NCBI RefSeq assembly: GCF_051961875.1
Contig: NZ_JBQCCV010000254.1
Coordinates: 1-32,240, forward strand
DNA from: Intrasporangium_A sp051961875
Lineage (GTDB): Bacteria; Actinomycetota; Actinomycetes; Actinomycetales; Dermatophilaceae
Direction: 5' to 3'
Length of the DNA stretch: 32,240 nt
In this document: positions 8,138 through 14,926 of the stretch, in pieces
Layout of the letters: each line of letters begins with the position of its first letter
Numbering within the stretch: the first letter of the stretch is position 1
The notes under the pieces: model-generated
What the model saw: only the letters and a program-made list of their open reading frames with translations
Databases searched by the model: none
What the model was told of the DNA's origin: nothing
Translations under genes and position numbers: made by a program

Positions 8138-9103
8138 GTGCCCTCGGAAGCCAACGGAGCGAACGGCTCCATCCCGTCGCTCTACGTCGAGCTCGACCGC
8201 GCCGCGTGGTCGAGGCTGCGGGAGAACCACCCCCTCAGCCTCGACGCCACCGACCTCGCCCGGCTGCAGGGCCTCGGTGACCGGGTCGACCTGCGGGAGG
8301 TCGAGGAGGTCTACCTGCCGCTCTCCCGGCTGCTCCTCTTCTATGTCGCGGGCACCAAGCAGCTGCACCAGGTGACCACAGACTTCCTCGGCGAGCGGCC
8401 GGCGAAGACCCCCTTCGTGGTCGGCGTCGCCGGGTCGGTCGCGGTCGGCAAGTCGACCACGGCGAGGATCCTGCGCGAGCTGATGGCTCGCTGGCCCGAC
8501 ACCCCGCGGGTCGAGCTGGTCACGACCGACGGCTTCCTGCTGCCCAACGCCGAGCTCGAGCGGCGCGGGCTGATGCAGCGCAAGGGGTTCCCGGAGTCCT
8601 ACGACCGGCGGGCGCTGCTCCGGTTCGTCGCGGAGGTCAAGGCCGGCAAGGCGGAGGTCTGCGCACCCGTCTACTCGCACCTGACCTACGACATCGTGCC
8701 GGGCGAGCGGACCGTCGTGCGGCAGCCCGACGTGCTCATCGTCGAGGGCCTCAACGTCCTGCAGGCGCCGATGGTCCACCCGGTGCGCGGCACGGGGATG
8801 GCGGTCAGCGACTTCTTTGACTTCTCCGTCTATGTCGATGCGTGGGTCGACGACGTGCGCAAGTGGTACGTGGGCCGGTTCCTCCGGCTCCGGGAGACCG
8901 CCTTCTCCGACCCCAACTCGTACTTCCACCGCTACGCGGCCCTCTCCGACGAGGAGGCCGTCGAGACGGCGAACCGGATCTGGCGGGAGATCAACGGGCC
9001 GAACCTCGTCGAGAACATCCTGCCGACCCGCTCCCGAGCCACCCTGGTCCTGTCGAAGGACCGGGACCACTCCGTGCGGAGGGTCCGCCTCCGCAAGATC
9101 TAG
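8138..9103 (+). CDS. coaA: Type I pantothenate kinase CoaA
   Basis: A 321-residue kinase that phosphorylates pantothenate, the first and controlling step of coenzyme A synthesis. Seen: YVELDRAAWSRLR near the N-terminus, Walker A GVAGSVAVGKSTTAR (96-110), TTDGFLLPNAELERRGLM, RKGFPESYDRRALLRF, and the C-terminal NLVENILPTRSRATLVLSKD, all close to the M. tuberculosis enzyme as I remember it. The start is GTG at 8138: homologues begin just upstream of YVE(F/L)D, and AACAAT (8126-8131) lies 6 nt before it, so a leaderless message is likely. The frame is open to 7928, but that would overlap glmS. The last 21 bp, including the stop, are duplicated in tandem downstream. Confidence 0.95.
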   Translation: MPSEANGANGSIPSLYVELDRAAWSRLRENHPLSLDATDLARLQGLGDRVDLREVEEVYLPLSRLLLFYVAGTKQLHQVTTDFLGERPAKTPFVVGVAGSVAVGKSTTARILRELMARWPDTPRVELVTTDGFLLPNAELERRGLMQRKGFPESYDRRALLRFVAEVKAGKAEVCAPVYSHLTYDIVPGERTVVRQPDVLIVEGLNVLQAPMVHPVRGTGMAVSDFFDFSVYVDAWVDDVRKWYVGRFLRLRETAFSDPNSYFHRYAALSDEEAVETANRIWREINGPNLVENILPTRSRATLVLSKDRDHSVRRVRLRKI

Positions 9104-9131
9104 GTCCGCCTCCGCAGGATCTAGGTCCGCA
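9083..9131 (+). repeat. Tandem duplication of the coaA 3' end
   Basis: The final 21 bp of coaA, GTCCGCCTCCGCAAGATCTA plus the last G of the stop (9083-9103), are repeated at 9104-9124 with one change (A to G), followed by a seven-base third start (9125-9131). Because the unit contains the stop codon, the protein is not altered. This looks like a slippage product. Confidence 0.9.
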
Positions 9132-9146
9132 GACCTGGGTCGTGGC

Positions 9147-9905
9147 TCAGTACCAGTGCGGGCTCTTCGAGAGCCAGAACGACCAGGCGTTGCACGGGTT
9201 GCCGTAGGACTGCTCGATGTACCAGAGGCCCCAGCGCATCTGGGTGACCGGGTTGGTCTGCCAGTCGTTGCCGAACTTGGCCATCTTGTTGCCCGGCAGG
9301 GACTGCGGGATGCCGTAGGCGCCAGAGCTCTGGTTCGTCGCGGTGAAGCGCCAGGCGCTCTCGCCGTTCCAGAGGTTGACGAGGCAGTTGTACTGGGCGT
9401 CGCTCGTCCAGCCGTGGTCCGCCATGAGGACGCGGGCCGCCGCGCGCGGGTTGTCCCGGGCCGCGGCGATGGCCTGCACCCGCGCCGCCTCGGCGGCCTG
9501 GCGCTTCTGCTGCTCGGCGAGGGCCTGTGCCTGCTTCTCCGCCTCGATCTTGGCCTTCGCCTCGACCTGCTGGGCCGTGGCGACCCCGGCCGCGGCGATC
9601 GCGGTGCGCCGCTCGTTGCGGGAGACGGAGGCGGCCGCGCGATATGCGGTGTCGACGACCGACGTGCGGGCCAGCTCCTCGGTCTGGGCGGCGAGGCCGT
9701 CACCGACGACGAAGGCTGCCTCCCCGGAGCCCAACCCAGTGGCGGCGGCATACCCGATGGCGGTGAGGCCCAGCCCCAGCGCGAGGCCGGCCGCGACGAC
9801 GGGCCGGGCGACGCGCCGCTTCGGTGGTGCCTGGTGCCGGTGGGCGCGAGCAGCCTCCGGCGCCGGCGCTGCGGGTGAGCGGTGCCGTCCTGCGTATCGG
9901 GTCAT
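9147..9905 (-). CDS. Exported lysozyme-like (transglycosylase-type) cell-wall protein
   Basis: A 252-residue protein predicted to act on peptidoglycan outside the cell. Seen: a basic N-terminus, one hydrophobic segment at about 33-57 (signal anchor or signal peptide), an Ala/Glu/Gln-rich coiled-coil stretch (about 80-150), and a C-terminal lysozyme-like domain of about 90 residues with NCLVNLWNGESAWRFTATN (probable catalytic Glu), SGAYGIPQSLPG and the tail GLWYIEQSYGNPCNAWSFW. This tail is the usual end of actinobacterial transglycosylase-like / aggregation-promoting-factor C-terminal proteins. It converges on coaA with a 43-nt gap. A structured leader precedes it. Enzyme activity is inferred from the fold only. 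Confidence 0.85.
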   Translation of the reverse strand: MTRYAGRHRSPAAPAPEAARAHRHQAPPKRRVARPVVAAGLALGLGLTAIGYAAATGLGSGEAAFVVGDGLAAQTEELARTSVVDTAYRAAASVSRNERRTAIAAAGVATAQQVEAKAKIEAEKQAQALAEQQKRQAAEAARVQAIAAARDNPRAAARVLMADHGWTSDAQYNCLVNLWNGESAWRFTATNQSSGAYGIPQSLPGNKMAKFGNDWQTNPVTQMRWGLWYIEQSYGNPCNAWSFWLSKSPHWY

Positions 9906-9907
9906 GG

Positions 9908-10003
9908 GTCGGTTGGTGCCTTCCTCGGGACCCGCCGGTCACGCGGGTCCCCTGACGGTCAGGGACGTCTTGGCACGAACGGACGAACAAACCCGCTGTT
10001 ACC
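9908..10003 (-). promoter_or_regulatory. Structured 5' leader of the lysozyme-like gene
   Basis: Reading the minus strand toward the start there is GGTAACAGCG (9994-10003, similar to one half of an MtrA-type site), a possible long-range CTTGG/CCAAG pairing, a hairpin CCCTGA-CCG-TCAGGG (9950-9964), and a second hairpin with a 9-bp GC stem (9927-9935 with 9943-9951). The two hairpins share bases 9950-9951, so they compete. AGGAAGG follows, about 13 nt before the ATG. Competing hairpins just ahead of the ribosome-binding site suggest control at the RNA level. I looked for the c-di-AMP riboswitch core that often precedes such genes and did not find it. Confidence 0.4.
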
Positions 10004-10094
10004 AAGTCGAGACATTTCGGTCACCCACCGTGCCAGCGATCGGCCCGATTCGCAAACCGAGCCACCTCGCCGACCGCCGGCACGGTGCGGCGAC

Positions 10095-11453
10095 TCAGGC
10101 CTCGATGCCCTCCAGCAGGTCGGTCACGAGCGCCGCGATCGGGCTCCGCTCGCTGCGTGTCAGGGTGACGTGGGCGAAGAGCGGATGCCCCTTCAGCTTC
10201 TCGATGACGGCGGCCACCCCGTCGTGCCGCCCGACCCGCAGGTTGTCGCGCTGCGCGACGTCGTGGGTGAGCACGACCTTGGAGTTCTGGCCGATCCGGG
10301 ACAGGACGGTGAGCAGCACGTTGCGCTCGAGCGACTGGGCCTCGTCGACGATCACGAAGGTGTCGTGCAGGGAGCGGCCCCGGATGTGCGTGAGCGGCAG
10401 CACCTCGAGCTGGCCCCGAGCCATGACCTCCTCGACGACCTCCTGGGAGACGAGCGCCCCGAGCGTGTCGAAGACCGCCTGGCCCCACGGGTTCATCTTC
10501 TCCTGCTCCGTGCCGGGCAGGTAGCCGAGCTCCTGCCCTCCGACGGCGAAGATCGGGCGGAAGACGACGACCTTGCGGTGCACCCGCCGCTCCATGACCG
10601 TCTCGAGCCCGGCGCACAGGGCGAGCGCCGACTTGCCGGTGCCGGCCCGCCCGCCGAGCGAGACGATGCCGACGTCGGGGTCGAGGAGCAGGTCGAGGGC
10701 GATCCGCTGCTCTGCGCTGCGGCCGTGCAGCCCGAAGGCGTCACGGTCGCCCCGGACGAGGCGCAGCTTCTTGTCGGCGCCGACCCGGCCGAGCCCGCTC
10801 CCCCGTGGCGAGAGCAGCACGACGCCGGTGTGGCAGGGCAGCTCGGCCGCGCCCGGGTGCTCGAGGCGCCCGGCCTCGTAGAGGTGGTCGAGCTCGTCGA
10901 CGGTCGCCTCGAGCTCGGTCATGCCGGTCCAACCCGTGTCGACGCCCTGCTCGGCCCGGTACTCCTCGGCCTCGAGCCCGCAGGCCGATGCCTTGACGCG
11001 CATCGGCAGGTCCTTGGAGACGATCGTGACATCGGCGCCCTCGTTGGCGAGGTTCCTGGCCACCGCAAGGATCCTGGTGTCGTTGTCGCCGAGCCGGAAC
11101 CCCGCGGGCAGCGAGGTCGGGTCGGTGTGGTTGAGCTCGACTCGCACGGTGCCGCCCACGTCGCCGACCGCGACCGGGCGGTCGAGCCGGCCCGCACTGA
11201 CCCGGAGGTCGTCGAGCAGCCGCAGCGCCTGCCGGGCGAAGTAGCCCAACTCCGGATGGTGCCGCTTGCCCTCGAGCTCGGTCACGACGACGACCGGCAG
11301 AACCACTTCGTGCTCGGCGAAGCGGAGCATCGCCCGCGGGTCGGACAACAGGACGGACGTGTCGAGGACGTACGTCTTGCGTGGCTCCGGCGCGCTCCTG
11401 CTCGCTCGGCGACGCGGCGCTGCGGTGGTCTCGGTGCTGGGGCTCTTGGCCAT
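10095..11453 (-). CDS. PIN-PhoH fusion protein (PhoH2 type RNase/helicase)
   Basis: A 452-residue protein joining an N-terminal PIN nuclease domain to a C-terminal PhoH ATPase. In mycobacteria the PhoH2 protein unwinds and cleaves RNA. Seen: VLDTSVLLSDP (29-39, Asp31), TELEGKRHH (Glu60), GDNDTRIL (122-129, acidic metal ligands), Walker A GRAGTGKS (268-275), TFVIVDEAQSLERN (Walker B) and the downstream KVVLTHDVAQRDNLR. The start ATG follows AGGGAG with a 5-nt gap; a longer frame reaching a TTG at 11672 is unsupported. A 24-codon ORF with its own strong ribosome-binding site lies 34 nt upstream. In mycobacteria a small gene (phoAT) precedes phoH2; nothing of recognisable similarity is seen here. 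Confidence 0.93.
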   Translation of the reverse strand: MAKSPSTETTAAPRRRASRSAPEPRKTYVLDTSVLLSDPRAMLRFAEHEVVLPVVVVTELEGKRHHPELGYFARQALRLLDDLRVSAGRLDRPVAVGDVGGTVRVELNHTDPTSLPAGFRLGDNDTRILAVARNLANEGADVTIVSKDLPMRVKASACGLEAEEYRAEQGVDTGWTGMTELEATVDELDHLYEAGRLEHPGAAELPCHTGVVLLSPRGSGLGRVGADKKLRLVRGDRDAFGLHGRSAEQRIALDLLLDPDVGIVSLGGRAGTGKSALALCAGLETVMERRVHRKVVVFRPIFAVGGQELGYLPGTEQEKMNPWGQAVFDTLGALVSQEVVEEVMARGQLEVLPLTHIRGRSLHDTFVIVDEAQSLERNVLLTVLSRIGQNSKVVLTHDVAQRDNLRVGRHDGVAAVIEKLKGHPLFAHVTLTRSERSPIAALVTDLLEGIEA

Positions 11454-11487
11454 TCCCACTCCCTGACGGCGCGCGCGTCGCACGCGC

Positions 11488-11562
11488 CTACTCGCTCCCG
11501 AGCCGGGCGGCCACCGGACGGTGCGGCCGGACCCGGCCCTCCCGTCGAAGCGTGTGCTCCAT
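11488..11562 (-). CDS. Candidate 24-residue leader peptide upstream of the PIN-PhoH gene
   Basis: A short ORF begins with ATG at 11562 behind a perfect AGGAGG Shine-Dalgarno (11570-11575) with a 7-nt spacer, the strongest ribosome-binding site in this part of the window. It encodes MEHTLRREGRVRPHRPVAAR plus four residues (Arg about 25%) and ends in TAG 34 nt before the PIN-PhoH start. A hairpin (GGCGCG paired with CGCGCC, 11468-11473 with 11483-11488) begins on the last base of its stop codon. The product is very basic. It could be a translational leader that governs access to the PhoH ribosome-binding site, or the relic of an antitoxin-like partner. No homologue is known to me. Confidence 0.4.
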   Translation of the reverse strand: MEHTLRREGRVRPHRPVAARLGSE

Positions 11563-11679
11563 GAGTGGGCCTCCTGGCGGCGGCGGGCGGATGCCCTCCG
11601 CTGTCTTCGACGGTACGACTCCTCGCCGGGTTCGTCGCGCAGGGACGCGCCGTGTCGCCCGTTGTCCCCCAATGTTCAC

Positions 11680-11688
11680 GTATGCCGC
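11680..11688 (-). repeat. Single intergenic copy of GCGGCATAC upstream of the PIN-PhoH gene
   Basis: One exact copy of the over-represented 9-mer lies in the 292-bp gap between the PIN-PhoH gene and the isoprenyl diphosphate synthase gene. Apart from the small ORF at 11488-11562, I see nothing else in this gap that I can support as a gene or RNA. Confidence 0.8.
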
Positions 11689-11745
11689 CGGGCCGGCTCG
11701 GTCCGGACGGCCCGCTCCAGCCCCGGTGGGGGCGCCGGGTCGCCC

Positions 11746-12507
11746 TCAGGTGCCGAAACGGCGGTGGCGCCCGGCGTAGGCGCGCAGGGCCCGAAGGAAG
11801 TCGACGTGCCGGAAGTCGGGCCAGTAGGCCTCGCAGAAGTAGAACTCCGACTTGGCGCTCTGCCAGAGCAGGAACCCGCCCAGGCGCTGCTCGCCGGAGG
11901 TGCGGATGACGAGGTCGGGATCGGGCTGGCCCTTGGTGTAGAGGTGCTCGGCGATGTCCTCGACCGTCAGGTCCTCGGCGATCTCCTCGATGCTCTGGCC
12001 GTGGGCCGCGCGGGCTCGGAGCATGGCTCGGACCGCATCGGCGATCTCGCGACGGCCGCCGTAGGCGACCGCGGCGTTGACCGTCATCCCCGTCACGTCT
12101 GCGGTCCGCTGGGCGGACTCGCGCAGGCTCCGCGCGACCTCTCGGGGGAGCAGGTCGGGCGCGCCGACGAGCTTGACGTGCCAGTGGCCCGTGTCGGCGA
12201 GGTCCGAGACGGCGTTGACGATGATCTGAAGCAGCGGAGTCAGCTCGTCCGCCGAGCGGTTCAGGTTGTCAGTGGACAGGAGCCACAGGGTGACGTACTC
12301 GACGCCCGCCTGCTCGCACCACGTGAGCAGGTCCTGGATCTTGTCGGCGCCCGCCTGGTGGCCCGTGGCCGTCCCCTCGCCCCGGGCCCTCGCCCAGCGC
12401 CGGTTGCCGTCGAGCATCACCGCGACGTGCCGGGGCATCGACTCGCGGGGCAGCTCCCTGGCGACCCGCCGCTCGTATGCGCCGTAGACCATGTCGCGCC
12501 AGCCCAC
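11746..12507 (-). CDS. Short-chain cis-isoprenyl diphosphate synthase (UppS family)
   Basis: A 253-residue cis-prenyltransferase that condenses isopentenyl diphosphate. It resembles the Z-farnesyl diphosphate synthase Rv1086 more than the decaprenyl enzyme, from memory. Seen: VAVMLDGNRRWAR (28-40, catalytic Asp33), GHQAGADKI, WLLSTDNLNR, AYGGRREIADAVR, and RTSGEQRLGGFLLWQSAKSE with DFLRALRAYAGRHRRFG at the end. The GTG at 12507 is chosen because GAGGAGG lies 6 nt ahead and homologues start a few residues before the (L/V)VYG motif; the open frame to 12894 would cross the hemolysin III gene. It is divergent from hemolysin III, the same arrangement as Rv1085c/Rv1086. The product probably feeds polyprenyl phosphate synthesis. 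Confidence 0.9.
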   Translation of the reverse strand: MGWRDMVYGAYERRVARELPRESMPRHVAVMLDGNRRWARARGEGTATGHQAGADKIQDLLTWCEQAGVEYVTLWLLSTDNLNRSADELTPLLQIIVNAVSDLADTGHWHVKLVGAPDLLPREVARSLRESAQRTADVTGMTVNAAVAYGGRREIADAVRAMLRARAAHGQSIEEIAEDLTVEDIAEHLYTKGQPDPDLVIRTSGEQRLGGFLLWQSAKSEFYFCEAYWPDFRHVDFLRALRAYAGRHRRFGT

Positions 12508-12662
12508 CGACAACCTCCTCGGGCTCCCTCGCGACCTCACGACGGGGCCGCGCGGTAGCCAACCTACCTCCCGCGGGCAGCGTGCCGGCGGGACACTCGG
12601 GACCCAGAGGCGAGTCCGCTCAGCATCTTCACGAGGCGAGCGCCACACGGACACATTCGTGT

Positions 12663-12699
12663 CTACGGGACCGTAACCTACGGGACCGTAAGTTACCCT
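12663..12699 (+). promoter_or_regulatory. Twin palindromic operators and leaderless promoter of hemolysin III gene
   Basis: The 14-mer CTACGGGACCGTAA occurs twice (12663-12676 and 12678-12691), 15 bp apart, each holding the palindrome TACGG-GA-CCGTA. The second is also framed by GTAAC/GTTAC (12673-12677, 12692-12696). TACCCT (12694-12699) fits TANNNT and lies 7 nt before the ATG at 12707, with no Shine-Dalgarno, so the transcript is probably leaderless and the palindromes cover the -35 region. This is the layout of a repressor site, most like TetR-family operators. No TetR gene is in the window. Confidence 0.6.
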
Positions 12700-12706
12700 T
12701 GGCCCC

Positions 12707-13408
12707 ATGCAGGAGCAGAACGCTACCGACGGCCCCGTCGCGGCCGTCAAGGACCTCGTCGCCACCGTCAAGCCTCGACTGCGGGGATGGCTGCACCTCG
12801 GGATGTTCCCCTGCGCCCTCATCGGTGGGGTCGTCCTGACGGTGCTCGCCGACCCCGGCGTCGTGCGCACGTCGGCCCTCGTCTTCACGGTCACGGCGGC
12901 GCTGCTCTTCGGCGTCTCCGCGGTCTACCACCGCGGCACCTGGGGACCGCGGATGGGCGGCCTGCTCAAGCGGCTCGACCACTCGAACATCTACCTCATC
13001 ATCGCCGGCACCTACACGCCGTTCGCGGTGACGCTCCTGCCCTGGGACCAGGCGCGCACCCTTCTCGCGCTCATCTGGGGTGGCGCCGTCGCCGGCGTCA
13101 TCTTCCGCGTCGTGTGGGTGCGGGCCCCGCGCTGGCTCTACACGGGGCTCTACCTCGCTCTCGGCTGGATGGCGATCTTCTACGTCGTGCCGTTCTGGCG
13201 CAGCGGAGGCGTCCTCATCGGCACGCTCATCGCGCTCGGCGGGCTGCTCTACACGGCCGGCGGGGTCATCTACGCGACGAAGCGGCCCAACCCGTCACCG
13301 CGCTGGTTCGGCTTCCACGAGGTGTTCCACGCCTTCACCCTCGCCGCGTTCGCGTCGCACTTCGCTGCCGTCGCGCTCGCCGTGGCGGCGAACCCGGTCG
13401 CCAGCTGA
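12707..13408 (+). CDS. Hemolysin III / PAQR-family membrane protein
   Basis: A 233-residue integral membrane protein with about seven hydrophobic segments. It has the family's conserved polar residues: SAVYHRGTW after helix 2, LDHSNIYLIIAGTYTPF (first conserved His/Asp patch) and HEVFHAFTLAAFASHF near the C-terminus (metal-binding histidines). The family (YqfA/HlyIII, related to PAQR receptors) is thought to hold a zinc site and act as a membrane-bound hydrolase; hemolysis itself is not implied. The start is ATG at 12707, judged leaderless. It is preceded by two palindromic operators, so its expression is likely tightly repressed until a signal appears. Confidence 0.9.
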   Translation: MQEQNATDGPVAAVKDLVATVKPRLRGWLHLGMFPCALIGGVVLTVLADPGVVRTSALVFTVTAALLFGVSAVYHRGTWGPRMGGLLKRLDHSNIYLIIAGTYTPFAVTLLPWDQARTLLALIWGGAVAGVIFRVVWVRAPRWLYTGLYLALGWMAIFYVVPFWRSGGVLIGTLIALGGLLYTAGGVIYATKRPNPSPRWFGFHEVFHAFTLAAFASHFAAVALAVAANPVAS

Positions 13409-13458
13409 GAGGGTCTGCCGCCACGCCTGCTGGGCGCGCGAGGTGCCCTCGGCGCCGG

Positions 13459-13507
13459 GCCGCGGTGGGCGGCATAGGAGACGGCCGCGGTGAGCGGCGT
13501 ACGAGAC
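13459..13507 (+). repeat. Imperfect 24-bp direct repeat with decayed 9-mer copies
   Basis: Two 24-bp units (13459-13482 and 13484-13507) differ at three positions and are separated by one base. Each contains a one-mismatch version of GCGGCATAC (GCGGCATAG and GCGGCGTAC). The 118-bp gap (13409-13526) between the hemolysin III gene and the convergent small membrane protein gene otherwise shows nothing I can name; no strong terminator hairpin was recognised. Confidence 0.6.
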
Positions 13508-13526
13508 CGGAGCCTGCGAGAGCGGG

Positions 13527-13823
13527 TCAGGCCCGCGGCGCCGGGCCCCGCCCGTCGGGGCTCGACCCGTCGACCGGGCCGTTGATGGGGCTATGGGGCT
13601 CGGTGGGGGCGTCTCTTCCCTCGCCCGAGGTGAACCCATCGGGCTGCGCCTGCTTCTGGTGCTCCTGCCGCTCGTGCTCGACCCGGTCCCGCTCGCGGTA
13701 GGCCATCCGCCGCAACCTGGCGTTCATGTTGCGCAAGAGGAACCAGAGCGCCAGTGCCAGCAGGAACACCGCGATGAATCCGGCGATCCCAGGACCGACC
13801 GGGAGGTTGTCGCTGCCGCCCAT
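13527..13823 (-). CDS. Small single-pass membrane protein next to mca (Rv1083-like position)
   Basis: A 98-residue protein of unknown function. Seen: a Gly/Pro-rich start, one strong membrane helix at about 11-31 (PGIAGFIAVFLLALALWFLL), then a basic, charged cytoplasmic segment rich in Arg/Glu (RLRRMAYRERDRVEHERQEH) that may be helical, and a disordered Pro/Gly/Asp tail. Its start shares one base with the mca stop, so it is translated with mca. A small membrane protein in this slot is also found beside mca in mycobacteria (Rv1083), which suggests a linked function, but none is established. Confidence 0.8.
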   Translation of the reverse strand: MGGSDNLPVGPGIAGFIAVFLLALALWFLLRNMNARLRRMAYRERDRVEHERQEHQKQAQPDGFTSGEGRDAPTEPHSPINGPVDGSSPDGRGPAPRA

Positions 13824-14779
13824 CAGGCTGTCTCCTCGATGTCGTCGGGCACGCGCCCGTCGTAGGCGATGGTGAGGTCTGCGGAGGTCGCCAGAGCGTC
13901 CGCTTCCTCAGGGGTGCCGAGGCCGGCGAAGAGGTCGTCCTCGACGGCATGGATCGGCACGTAGGACAGCGCCGCCTCGAAGTCCTCGTGCGGCCAGACC
14001 TGCCGCTGCAGCCAGACCGGCACCCGGAACCAGAACCCGTCCGGGTCGACCTGGGTTGCGTGGGCTAGCAGCGCCCGGTCCCGGGTCTCGAAGTACTCGC
14101 CGCACTCGATCTGGGTCGTGATCTGGCCGCCGCTGCGACGGGGCTTCCAGTTGGCGAGCCAGTCGGTGTAGGGGCTCTCGAGGCCCTCGGCGACCATCGC
14201 GTCGTGGACCGCGGTCAGCCGCTCGAGGCTGTGCCCGCTGTTGTAGTAGATTTTGAGCGGCTGCCACGGCTGCCCGGCGTCCGGGAAACGGTCCGGGTCG
14301 CCGGCCGCCTCGAAGGCCGACATCGACACCCGGTGGCACATGATGTGGTCGGGGTGCGGGTAGCCGCCCTTCTCGTCGTAGGTCGTCATGACGTGCGGAC
14401 GGAACTCGCGGATGACGCGGACGAGCGCCTCGGTCGTCACCTCGAGGTCCTCGAGCCCGAAGCAGCCCTCCGGCAGCGGCGGCAGCGGGTCGCCCTCGGG
14501 CAGCCCCGAGTCGACGAAGCCGAGCCAGGTGTGCTCGCAGCCGAGGATCTCCTGCGCGGCCTTCATCTCCCGGCGCCGGTAGGCCACGATGTCGCGCTCG
14601 ATCTCCGGGTTGCCCTTGAGCTTCTCGTTGAGGATGTCGCCGCGCTCGCCCCCGGTGCACGAGACGACCATGACGGTGTTGCCCTCGGCGACATACTTCG
14701 CCGTCGTGGCCGAGCCCTTGCTCGACTCGTCGTCGGGGTGCGCGTGGACCGCCATCAACCGCATGCCTCGGGACAACAT
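13823..14779 (-). CDS. mca: Mycothiol S-conjugate amidase
   Basis: A 318-residue zinc-dependent amidase that cleaves mycothiol S-conjugates to release mercapturic acids for export, a detoxification step unique to mycothiol-using actinobacteria. Seen: VHAHPDDESSKG with the zinc-ligand motif AHPDDE (13-18), CTGGERGDILN, HTWLGFVDSGLPEGD, and YDEKGGYPHPDHIMCH with the third zinc histidine. The HTWLGF(V)DSG and C-terminal pattern favour Mca over the related deacetylase MshB. The start ATG at 14779 follows GAGGAG at very short spacing; an internal ATG five residues on is an alternative. It is transcribed divergently from the DUF4307 gene. Confidence 0.95.
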   Translation of the reverse strand: MLSRGMRLMAVHAHPDDESSKGSATTAKYVAEGNTVMVVSCTGGERGDILNEKLKGNPEIERDIVAYRRREMKAAQEILGCEHTWLGFVDSGLPEGDPLPPLPEGCFGLEDLEVTTEALVRVIREFRPHVMTTYDEKGGYPHPDHIMCHRVSMSAFEAAGDPDRFPDAGQPWQPLKIYYNSGHSLERLTAVHDAMVAEGLESPYTDWLANWKPRRSGGQITTQIECGEYFETRDRALLAHATQVDPDGFWFRVPVWLQRQVWPHEDFEAALSYVPIHAVEDDLFAGLGTPEEADALATSADLTIAYDGRVPDDIEETA

Positions 14780-14926
14780 CGCTCCTCACGTCTGGGTGTC
14801 GGTGGGGATCCGGCGGCCGCGGGGCCGGCCGGTTTCGAGCCTCGTCCACCGGTGGGACAGACTGGGACCCGTCCGCCATCCTCTCATCTACCCGACGTCC
14901 CCGACGTCGGCCCCACGGAGCTGCGA

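Noticed and set aside
1783..9751. Long open frames on the opposite strand of known genes, for example across alr, nnr and glmS on the plus strand and across coaA on the minus strand
   Set aside because: In GC-rich DNA antisense frames stay open because stop codons are rare. These translate to Arg/Ala/Gly/Asp-rich low-complexity sequence with no recognisable motif, while the sense frames are clear known enzymes.
9906..10094. c-di-AMP (ydaO-yuaA) riboswitch ahead of the lysozyme-like gene
   Set aside because: The conserved core sequences that I know for this class are not visible. The region is structured but does not match by eye; a covariance-model search would settle it.
11454..11672. N-terminal extension of the PIN-PhoH protein by 73 residues from a TTG at 11672
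   Set aside because: The extra part is Arg-rich without family match, lacks a ribosome-binding site, and the ATG at 11453 has AGGGAG at good distance.
14846..14855. Palindrome CCACCGGTGG in the mca/DUF4307 divergent gap as an operator
   Set aside because: A single 10-bp GC palindrome is expected by chance in this composition and it has no repeats or clear promoter next to it.
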